Shown piece by piece: positions 27,997-36,522 of a stretch of 36,522 bases of DNA. Under the pieces are notes generated by a model. The model was not told the origin of the DNA, ran no database searches, and saw only the letters and a program-made list of their open reading frames with translations. The stretch lies in assembly GCA_030180075.1 (NCBI GenBank), contig JASNJN010000111.1:1-36522 (forward strand). Direction: 5' to 3'. The first letter of the stretch is position 1. Every line of letters starts with the position of its first letter. The translations under genes were made by a program, and so were the position numbers. The stretch comes from Mikrocytos mackini (Eukaryota > Endomyxa > Ascetosporea > Mikrocytida > Mikrocytiidae).

Positions 27997-30631
27997 CTAC
28001 ACTTCGTCGTCTAGATCTGTTTTAAAAAATTCAAAACAATCGTCATATTCTTCCTTACATGTTTGTTCTTTATCTAACAAATACTTCTCCATCTTATCTA
28101 TATTTCTCTGGTCAAAACCACTTCCAATTCCTTCAAGGACGTATCCACTTAATAATTCCTCTAGTTTGTTTTTGTCTTTAATTTTATGGCTTTGATGGCA
28201 TAATCTATAATCATTTTATCATCAACTGTCGTTGTTGTCTTTTTTTCATCAACAGTTTTTGTTATAGTCCTCTGTTTAACCTCGGTGAGTACATTTATAC
28301 CTACGATTGTTATCGTCTTTACTTCCTCAAATTGTTTTACCAGGTGATACCTCCTTGCTAAAATACATGCTATAGCTTTATTCGCATTTAAATTAATATC
28401 ATTTGCAACTCCACCTGTTCTCGTTTCCTTTTTAAACTCTATTATTGACACGGCATCTGTTTCTGAACGGTCTTTAATACTCTTTACGCGGACACAAACA
28501 TCAATCCTTTTATCTCGGTCTCCATATTCGAAATTTCCAACTTTCTCACACAAGACATCTATTAAACCCGTATAAGGCAAAAACACCTTCGTTAAAAGAA
28601 GTGCAAATCTCTCTGTAATCATCCTTTCTGAAAACGCGGATTGTTTTTTTAAAACATGATCTTCATTTGCTAGTTCCTTCATGATGCCTTCTAATCGTAG
28701 AGATATATTCTCGCTTTGTATGAAAGAATTCACCTTCTCCTGGAAATCAACTTCGCATTGAATTGTGGGATCTCCTAGCAACTTATACAATTCGTTGTTT
28801 AGCATATGTTTAGCTTCCAAGCAAGATGGGTATAAATAGTAGCTTTCTATTCTTCCGTTAACAATGTATGGTGTTATGAACATTATGCCTTTGAAATAAA
28901 ATCTTATTAATACATTTGTGTATGATGGATTCAATAGTGTGTTTTTTTTGTTTTCTCTATACGACTTCATGATTTCTTGTGTAACTGTATTTTTTTTAAT
29001 AAGATCAAAGGTTGGATTTAATGATGTCATGAAGTATAATTTAATATCAGATGAACTCAGATAATCCCGAATATCGACAGAATTTCTAACCCAGTAGTAG
29101 GCATCGAAGCGGGAATTTTCGAATGTTTTGGTAACACTCCATATATTGAATATCTTGTTAGAATTGTCAAAGCAGTGGCTTATGTTACCGTAATATATGG
29201 ATAGTAGTTGAAGGACATGTTCTTCTGTCATTTCAACTTCAGCTTTAGCTAACATTTTAACGAATTTCTTCTGTGTTTGAGTTAAATATCCATGAAATAC
29301 TGTAGGGTAAATAGTTTCTCTTCTTGCCAGGTACGCTTGTTTAGATTTGTCTTCGTAACTACTATTGAATAAACTACTGAAGTATTTCAAATAATGTCCC
29401 AAGTGTTTCTGAATTTCTTCTCTAGTTATTCCACAGCAGTTTCTAAGAGTGGTATCATATGTTCTATCCTTTCCACTATTTATGCCGCGTGTACCAAAAT
29501 AATGGTGTATCGAATCCACGCCGGTAAAAACCATAAGTTCCACCATACCGTTGTCTTTCACAACATTCAGAATCTCCCCATTAAATGATATAAGTTGTTT
29601 AAGTTTATTAAAGGAGCTATCCATTTCTTGTTGTAAACTTGCGTGATCTGAGCTTGAAAATTAATTATTTGTTTTGATTTTTCGTTGGTTATTGCTTTTT
29701 TTAATTTGTAGATCTGTTTTGAATATGTTTCGCTTAATTTGTATTTCTAAGCAGTTAAATTCATCGATCAAGATGACTATTTTTGGAATCCAAGGTCGAT
29801 TTTCTGCAAGTGGTATGGTTTTATTACAACAATACTGAATATCTTTCAATAATTCGCTCAAATCTTGTATCTTTTCAGCTAGTATGTTGCAAGATATTAT
29901 TTCCTGTAGTTGGTGGTTAAAATATTCAATATCGTCTGAAGAAATTCCAAGCTCTGTTCTTTCAAGATTTTTGAAAAGATGAGTTATTGTATTCCTATAA
30001 AGTGTGAGGTCAAGTACGTTGTTCATCTTTTTCACTATATCTTCGTATATATGTTCAGCGTTTTGTTTAATCTTTTGACTCCCTATATCAAGTGGCTCAT
30101 TTAAGTTACCAAATGAGAATTCTAGGATTATGAATCGAGCATGTTTGTCTTCTTTGTTATCGGGAAATAAGCGTGCTGCCTTTTTAGCCCTTTATTGAGA
30201 GTTGGGGAATTATGTAACACTCCGATTTCAAGTGTGTTCTTTATAGATTTAGCTTCATCAATGATCTTCTTTCGATCACCATTTTCATTAGTAAGAAAAC
30301 GCCTAACTCCTCTCAATAAATTGGTTTTCCCTGATCTAACTGGTCTCGAAAATCCAACAGATCCATGACTAATAATATTAAGAATGTCTTCGGCTTTTGA
30401 GAGATTAAAAACCTCATCTTCTGTATTTGGGTGATTTCTTATGAATCCCATCATATTCTCTCTTTTTGTACCATCAGATATTACTATAGGATGGTTTTTG
30501 AGAAATTTGTTTTCCAAATCTTCTTGTGCTTCACGTGTGGCTTCCAACAACATGAGAGGTGTCTGTTTGAAGTTTGTTACAAGTTTAGTGTTATCAAGTT
30601 TAGGTATGTCTGTAGTAGTCTGGGAACTCAT
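27997..30631 (-). pseudogene. AAA-ATPase-like + PD-(D/E)XK nuclease protein, broken in four pieces
   Basis: Four consecutive minus-strand pieces match successive parts of one known architecture (AAA-ATPase_like, PF09820, followed by PDDEXK_9, PF08011). Piece 1 (30631-30128) has the Walker A-like GFSRPVRSGKTNLL, counterpart of the family's RPRRFGKS/T. A frameshift near 30140-30180 leads to piece 2 (to 29661; its listed GTG start is internal), with strand FIILEFSFGNL and Walker B PKIVILIDEFN. A single in-frame TAA (29661-29663) separates piece 3 (ATG 29624 to 28161), with MVFTGVDSI, a GITREE motif, the IYYGN region and the nuclease-like core RIDVCV...IIEFKKE (D375; E396-x-K398). A last frameshift near 28165-28190 leads to a ~60-codon acidic tail ending at TAG 27997. 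The total is about 820-830 codons. The substrate is unknown in this family. The breaks suggest a recent pseudogene, unless they are sequencing errors. Confidence 0.78.
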
Positions 30632-30671
30632 TGTAGTTTTTTTAGAAGAAAATAAAAAGTTTGTAATTTGT

Positions 30672-32632
30672 TGATTGACTTAATATCTACACAAAACAAA
30701 ATTTTGTACTTGTTTTTAAGCCTTTATAATTAACTGAGCTTATGTTTGGTATAAATATCAAACCATTCTCGGTTCATTTTTTAGAAAACGTAGTGTGTAT
30801 AAAAAGTTTAGTGTTTTAAAACAAATGTTGAAAAATTAACTTCTTAATTAAAATACCTCGTTAATCGGATTGCAAACATTTATCAAAACACTACCATAAC
30901 TCTAAAATAAGCCATAAAAGTGCTTGTTTTGGTGGATTGATCCGTGGTGTTTTTTAAGCCAGTAAATTTAGTCAGATAACAACAAAAACGACTTCACGCT
31001 TTAATAGTACTATAACACGACTACGCCTTGTTCAAATAACTCCTACATGCGTTATGTTTGTTTAAAGTTTAAATTTATTTTCAAAGAAAACCCTACGGCT
31101 CAACAATCCCACACCCTGTTTCTCGAGACGGACACACCAAAGCATGGATATAGAATTCAACAAAACGAGTGTAGACTTTGGAATAACTACATATGGCATG
31201 GGCAGACCATACAACCATACAATCCCTTCCAAAATGAACATGATGAGAGAATTTCTTCTACAAACGGAAACTTTTGTCTGAGAAGACAAACTATTGTACA
31301 GACATATAGGATACTGTTGTGGCCGATGTATTTATGTTTATGTAAAAGGACTGGACGGGAGGAAATATAAATGAACAAAACAAACCAAGCTAAAAAAACG
31401 ATCTTTGGTTAAATGAAGGTATTTTGGACTTGAACAGACCAAGAATGTGTTTATCGGGGTTATGGAATGTTTCATTGAGGAGTAATTTAATATATTGCTT
31501 AATTCTTCGGTTTAAGAAGTTATGAGTGCATGAAAGGAAAAGTTGTAAATAATAAAACTGTTTTGAAATTGTTCAACTATTGTGTAATATTGTTTTAACT
31601 TTTTGATAAAATCAGGCTGTAATTAACATATTTTGTTGAGTGAGAAAAAATTAAAAAATTAATAAACTGTAAAACGTATATTATTGAAGGACAAAAATAA
31701 ATTACAATTATTCAGTTAATAACAAATAATTATATAAAACTCAATAATAAGTAAATTGCGGTTTGATTCATTTTACAATAAAAATCAGGTAAATAACTTA
31801 GACCGATTAATTTACTAAACAGTTAGCTAGATAATTTGTATAACCCCGATAAACACATTCTTGGTCTGTTCAAGTCCAAAATACCTTCATTTAACCAAAG
31901 ATCGTTTTTTTAGCTTGGTTTGTTTTGTTCATTTATATTTCCTCCCGTCCAGTCCTTTTACATAAACATAAATACATCGGCCACAACAGTATCCTATATG
32001 TCTGTACAATAGTTTGTCTTCTCAGACAAAAGTTTCCGTTTGTAGAAGAAATTCTCTCATCATGTTCATTTTGGAAGGGATTGTATGGTTGTATGGTCTG
32101 CCCATGCCATATGTAGTTATTCCAAATTCTACACTCGCTTTGTTGAATTCTATATCCATGCTTTGGTGTGTCCGTCCCGAGAAACAGGGTGTGGGATTGT
32201 TGAGCCGTAGGGTTTTCTTTGAAAATAAATTTAAACTTTAAACAAACATAACGCATGTAGGAGTTATTTGAACAAGGCGTAGTCGTGTTGTAGTACTATT
32301 AAAGCGTGAAGTCGTTTTTGTTGTTATCTGACTAAATTTACTGGCTTAAAAAACACCACGGATCAATCCACCAAAAAAAGCACTTTTATGGCTTATTTTA
32401 GAGTGATGGTAGTGTTTTGATAAATGTTTGCAATCCGATTAACGAGGTATTTTTAATTAAGAAGTTAATTTTTCAACATTTGTTTTAAAACACTAAACTT
32501 TTTATACACACTACGTTTTCTAAAAAATGAACCGAGAATGGTTTGATATTTATACCAAACATAAGCTCAGTTAATTATAAAGGCTTAAAAACAAGTACAA
32601 AATTTTGTTTTGTGTAGATATTAAGTCAATCA
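30672..32632. repeat. 2-kb inverted repeat with ~790-bp arms
   Basis: The left arm 30672-31463 and right arm 31840-32632 are reverse complements, with several substitutions (for example in the mirrored frames 31047-31370 and 31933-32256) and small indels, around a 376-bp AT-rich spacer. The divergence argues against a pure assembly artefact. The outer ends begin tgattgacttaa with no clear target duplication. It starts 41 bp upstream of the AAA/PDDEXK pseudogene. It may be a fold-back element or two transposon ends facing each other. Confidence 0.88.
31144..31371 (+). pseudogene. Possible N-terminal fragment of a Merlin-like transposase
   Basis: One plus frame runs from an ATG at 31144, crosses a single TGA (31279-31281) and ends at TGA 31369-31371. 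It contains MMREFLLQTETF, then GYCCGRCIYVYVKGLDGRK. A FLxxx helix followed by a CxxC-like knuckle and a DGRK strand is the general look of the N-terminus of Merlin/IS1016-type transposases. The mirrored copy lies in the right arm at about 31932-32159 (minus) and has the same TGA. A 107-codon frame overlaps it in another phase. No catalytic domain is present. The assignment is tentative. Confidence 0.22.
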
Positions 32633-33599
32633 TGGATATATGATTTTTGAAATAAATTATGTTTTTAATCTTTTTCNCCTAGTTTTGAATATAAAGCCCA
32701 ATTTAGTTGTTGTGGCGACGTAAGTTGTAAAAACTTTTGTGGTTCAAAACGTATTAACAGGTTATCTGTTCTACATAAGCAAAAAATTTTAGTTTATAAA
32801 ACACAAGTATACTGCTCTTACATATGATACAAATAAAATATAGGTAAATCAAGCAAAGTTTTAAAAATTGCAGTTGTTCTGTATTGAACATTACAAAAAA
32901 TTTTTTTTGGAAAAGTGGCCTCGACATATCTGCCGCTCATGTTTCAATGCCTTGAATAGATTAAATGCGTCGATATGCTTTCCTTGGCAATTTAGGATTA
33001 ATTTTTGAAATCTAAAATATTAAAGTACGATGACCTTCTAAATCATCCCAAAGCCTTCTAATTGACAATTCGCACTAAAAAGACAAACCAAAGTACTTCA
33101 AACACCCATACAAAGGAGTTATATCTACAAAAAGCAACACAGCCCTTAAATTGAAGAAGACCATCATGTTTGGCGAGGTGAGGAGAACGAGATGAGATAG
33201 TATATAACTCCCTTGAACAATACCTACACCCCTTTCCTTTATTAGCCAATTTATGATTGAATGTGTTGTGGGAAGGGAATAAAGAACAATCCCATTGCGA
33301 AAAAAGAAACACAATAACTCAAGACGTTCGGAATAGTAACAGTATTACCAATTAAAGAGACTGTTCTGATATTTAACCATTATAGTGTATATAAATAATA
33401 AAAACACATAAGGGATCGTGTTTTGAAAGGATTACAAACAAGATAAAGAGAAGAGCAAATAAGATATAAATAACTAATTATGCGATTGATCGATTACTTA
33501 TTCAATTAATTAACCATTCTTATTCTAAACCTTGTGATAATGTCAATCAAATGGTCTTATCAATGAATCATAATTGAATATAATTTGAATTTCATAAAA
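32633..33599. other. About 970 bp without an intact gene
   Basis: Contains an N at 32677. A string gtcgaggcca (minus strand, about 32917-32926) resembles the left end of the Tc1/IS630-type element at 4221 and could be a solo terminus. Two overlapping minus frames (33058-33314) show no recognisable domain. The 5' end of the piggyBac element must lie here, but no TTAA-flanked terminal repeat pair was found. Confidence 0.4.
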
Positions 33600-35479
33600 A
33601 TGACGAAATTTAAACTCGATTTAGAAGAAACCAGTACGAGTGACTCTGAGTATTTACCATCTTCGGAAGAAGAATACGACCATAGAACAAACTTAAGAGA
33701 AAATAATACTTATTTAACAACTTTCAACATATCTCAGCAAAATTCAATGACAACATCTCTTAATATCGCTGATTTAGCACTTAACAACACAGAATACTCC
33801 CCGATCAAGAAGAAAAAGGCAATTCGTTCCCGCAACTCTTCTAGTACCATTGAATCCCCGTGGAGTTTTGAGAGGGTTGACTTTCAGAGTTTTGGTGGAA
33901 GCAATGAACACTTATTTGCAGCACCTCGAAGTAATCCCGATAATATAGATGAGCTCTACTATCTGAAACAGTTTATTAGCTCCAATATCATTGATGATAT
34001 CGTTCAAAGTACCAATACTTATGCCAACCAGAAGAAAGACTCTTCGGTTTCAACTAATGGCAGAATTAATAAGTGGAGAGATGTGAATGAAGATGAAATA
34101 TGGGTTTTCTTTGCTGTTGTTCTTTATATGGGAATTGTAAGACTCCCACGATATGAACATTATTGGTCCAATAACACTTTGTTCAACTGTGGCTTTATCA
34201 GGAATTCTATGAAAGGAGAGAGATTCTTGAGCATCCTAAGCAATATACACTTCTCTACTTTGACACCGAATGGCTCTCGGCTCTACAAACTAGACTCACT
34301 TATACAAAAGTTAAATGAAAATTTTGAAAGAAACAAATCACCGACATCCATGTTTTGTGTTGATGAATCAATGGTTCCGTTTCAAGGACGCATATTATTT
34401 AAACAATATATTAAAAATAAAGCTCATAAATATGGGTTTAAATTGTTTAAATTATGCGATAATTCAAGTTATATATACAAGTTTATTGTGTATACTGGTA
34501 AAGGAACGATAGTCAACGAACATACAGCAACACCTTTCCACATTGTAAAGGATCTAGTACAACATTACTTGTACGAAGAAAGGACTTTGGTGACTGATAA
34601 CTACTATACCTCGATGGCGCTGGCAGAGTATCTACTCCAGCATAAGATATATCTTGTGGGTACATTGAGAAAGAATAGGAAATGTATTCCCAAGATTATA
34701 TTTGAAAAAAAATTAAAAAAGAATGAAAACATTAGTATGTTTCATCCATTGGGAGTTGAAATATTACGAGTAAATGATAAAAGAGAGGTATTATTCTAGA
34801 ATACAAGACCATACACACCGGACACCAAAGAAAACTAAAATAAACATCCAATAATGATGCTTTACAACGAAGGAAAGCCCGGTGTGGATTTGAACGACCA
34901 GAATTCGCACTATGGGGATGTTTTAAGACGCTCTAAGAAATGGTACAGGAAACTAGCCTTTGAATTGTTGTTAAATCTCGCTATGAACAATGCATTTGTT
35001 AAATTTAAAGAACAGGGAGGTAGGCTATCTATGATTGACTTCAGGGAAAACATAATAAAACAGATATTAGACAAAGACGATTCTCTTCAAAAGAATAATT
35101 ATCTGAAGCTCCATGGGACACGAAAAAACATAAGATTAGAGTTCCCAATTCCCGGGAATCGATTTCTCGAATCCCGGGAATTGGACTTTTTACGGCTAAA
35201 ATTCTCGAAAATTTTCGAGAATTTCGAGATTTATTTCTCATTTCCCGGGAAATATGGCCATAAATCCGTTTCTCGATTCTCGATAAATTTTAGGTTCGAG
35301 AATTTTGGGAACTCTACATAAGATGCCAAAAATGTTACAAGAAAATTAAAGATGAGGAAGGTACCGGTGTTGCAAGAAAGAAAGCTAAGCGTACAAATTA
35401 TCACTGTCCTGGTTGTGAAGATGAATGTTTCTTATGTGTTGAATGTTTTTTTGAAATTCACAGATATAATAAGAAATAA
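33600..35479 (+). pseudogene. piggyBac transposase with two stops and a MITE insertion
   Basis: The start is ATG 33600; an upstream TTG at 33585 is rejected. An acidic N-terminus (DSEYLPSSEEEYD) precedes the DDE_Tnp_1_7 fold: EIWVFFAVVLYMGIVRLP, KGERFLSILSNIHFS, first catalytic Asp D255 in CVDESMVPFQGR, KYGFKLFKLCD, second Asp D333 in LVTDNYYTS. Two nonsense codons in the same phase, TAG 34797-34799 and TAA 34836-34838, interrupt the frame. It resumes with YNEGKPGVDLNDQ, giving the third Asp (codon 34887-34889). A 180-bp MITE (35137-35316) plus an 8-bp duplication then cuts the frame. Beyond it lies the cysteine-rich C-terminal domain (RCQKCYKK, YHCPGCEDECFLC, then a final ECFFEIH) to TAA 35477-35479. 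The phases match when the insert is subtracted. The enzyme moves DNA at TTAA sites; this copy is dead. Confidence 0.93.
35137..35316. mobile_element. hAT-like MITE 5 (180 bp), nested in piggyBac
   Basis: Inverted ends TAGAGTTCCCAA are flanked by 8-bp direct repeats cataagat (35129-35136 and 35317-35324). The interior has several TTCCCGGGAA- and TCTCGA-type short palindromes. It lies in the last coding part of the piggyBac transposase and is therefore younger than that insertion. The type of ends and duplication length fit hAT, although this duplication does not match the nTnnnnAn preference. Confidence 0.82.
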
Positions 35480-35500
35480 GATAATTAACTAAAATTTTTA

Positions 35501-35655
35501 TAAGTTTTTATTGGTTTGAAATTGATGGTATTATATATTGCTGAAAATTTTATAAAATCTTTACTATATTGAAAAATATTAGTGGAAATTTATTTTATTT
35601 TATAATAAACTCACAAATGCCGAGTTATTATTTAGAATAAGTAATTATATATTTA
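35501..35655. repeat. Direct repeat, copy 1
   Basis: The segment downstream of the piggyBac stop recurs in the same orientation at about 36363-36522 with roughly five substitutions. It is also mirrored in part, without visible differences, inside the terminal hairpin. Confidence 0.8.
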
Positions 35656-36368
35656 TTGTAAATATTTTCTTTGTATTGAAAAATAATGTGATTTATTAAA
35701 TATTTTATCATTTATATCGGACATTCTATTATACATTAACTTTGTTTATCTGAATTTTCGCAACATATTGACATAATTATTTAATGAAAAGTTAACAAAC
35801 TTTCTTATACCGAATCAGGCTAGCATTCTATTTAGACCTTATTCATCAATCATCTCACAACATGTGTGTGGTGCTGTATTTTTTAATCCATATTTTAAAG
35901 AACATCATCGGGGAGTTCCGAACTTTCAACTTATCAATCTATTTCAATTAGAATATGNNTCTNATTGAAATAGATTGATAAGTTGAAAGTTCGGAACTCC
36001 CCGATGATGTTCTTTAAAATATGGATTAAAAAATACAGCACCACACACATGTTGTGAGATGATTGATGAATAAGGTCTAAATAGAATGCTAGCCTGATTC
36101 GGTATAAGAAAGTTTGTTAACTTTTCATTAAATAATTATGTCAATATGTTGCGAAAATTCAGATAAACAAAGTTAATGTATAATAGAATGTCCGATATAA
36201 ATGATAAAATATTTAATAAATCACATTATTTTTCAATACAAAGAAAATATTTACAATAAATATATAATTACTTATTCTAAATAATAACTCGGCATTTGTG
36301 AGTTTATTATAAAATAAAATAAATTTCCACTAATATTTTTCAATATAGTAAAGATTTTATAAAATTTT
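35544..36368. repeat. Identical inverted repeat around Ns (hairpin)
   Basis: The left arm 35544 to about 35957 and right arm about 35964-36368 appear to be perfect reverse complements, separated only by ambiguous bases (Ns at 35958, 35959 and 35963). Identical arms meeting at a handful of poor-quality bases suggest a fold-back chimaera made during amplification or assembly. A real young palindrome is the alternative. Confidence 0.85.
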
Positions 36369-36522
36369 TATAAGTTTTTATTTGTTTGAAATTGATGGTA
36401 TTATATATTGTTTAAAATTTTATAAAATCTTTACTATATTGAAAAATATTAGTTGAAATTTATTTTATTTTATAATAAACTAACAAATGCCGAGTTATTA
36501 TTTAGAATAAGTAATTATATAT
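36363..36522. repeat. Direct repeat, copy 2 (window end)
   Basis: A diverged forward copy of 35501-35655 that continues to the window edge. Because it differs from copy 1 while the hairpin arm does not, it is likely a true second copy of the piggyBac 3' flank. Confidence 0.75.

Noticed and set aside
31047-31370. 107-aa protein present in both arms of the 2-kb inverted repeat
   Set aside because: No recognisable domain; a different phase of the same DNA gives a slightly more plausible transposase-like fragment, so neither is called a real gene.
33058-33314. Overlapping minus frames, one faintly like a MULE core strand (LLFVDITPLYG)
   Set aside because: The match is a few residues only, with no second or third catalytic motif.
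1-36522. CRISPR arrays, operons or other bacterial features
   Set aside because: No spaced identical repeats of the right kind, no ribosome binding sites, and the protein set is eukaryotic.

Overview
The window looks like AT-rich nuclear DNA of a small-genome eukaryotic parasite, most likely a microsporidian (or a close rozellid relative) with an expanded, transposon-loaded genome. The reasons are: intronless, fast-evolving but short eukaryotic genes (Arp2, TOP3, an RBBP4/Msi1-type WD40 protein, TRM112, a CstF-64/Rna15-like protein); very tight spacing where genes do cluster (21 bp between two divergent start codons); and an AAATTT-type motif just upstream of several start codons, which resembles a signal I recall being reported for microsporidia. 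The species call is inference. Ns at 173-175, 9292, 32677, 35958-35959 and 35963 mark uncertain assembly.

Layout. 1-6300 is gene-poor: a ~1 kb palindrome (1274-2256), a hAT-like MITE (2702-3198), a Tc1/mariner/IS630-type element with a frameshifted transposase and four 21-bp terminal iterations (4221-5690), and a second hAT-like MITE (5711-6051). 6304-8882 holds a membrane protein of unknown function and Arp2, both on the minus strand. 8883-12494 is gene-free and carries a tRNA-like box A/box B sequence with a following hairpin, an 11-bp x 12 minisatellite, a decayed ORF cut by a third hAT-like MITE, and a pogo-like MITE. 12503-16682 is a complete MULE: 447-bp terminal inverted repeats, exact 9-bp target duplication, and a transposase split by a frameshift. 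16763-19882 is one 970-codon gene of unknown function, interrupted by a fourth hAT-like MITE and by one in-frame TGA.

20309-27489 is the healthy gene cluster: a propeller-like protein with a lysine-rich tail, DNA topoisomerase III, an RBBP4/Msi1-like histone chaperone, and the divergent TRM112 / CstF-64-like pair. 27997-30631 is a broken gene for an AAA-ATPase-like + PD-(D/E)XK nuclease protein, with two frameshifts and one nonsense codon. 30672-32632 is a 2-kb inverted repeat with slightly diverged ~790-bp arms. 33600-35479 is a piggyBac transposase with two nonsense codons and a fifth hAT-like MITE. The window ends in an identical hairpin repeat around Ns (35544-36368) followed by a diverged direct copy.

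Functionally the intact genes are housekeeping (actin nucleation, genome stability, chromatin, tRNA/rRNA/translation-factor methylation, mRNA 3'-end formation). The main story of the window is layered transposition: four autonomous-type DNA transposon lineages (Tc1/IS630, MULE, piggyBac, possibly Merlin) and at least five different hAT-like MITE families with readable target duplications, two of them sitting in coding sequence that becomes continuous again when the insert is subtracted. No single new defence or signalling system is evident; the least expected protein is the AAA-ATPase/PD-(D/E)XK gene.
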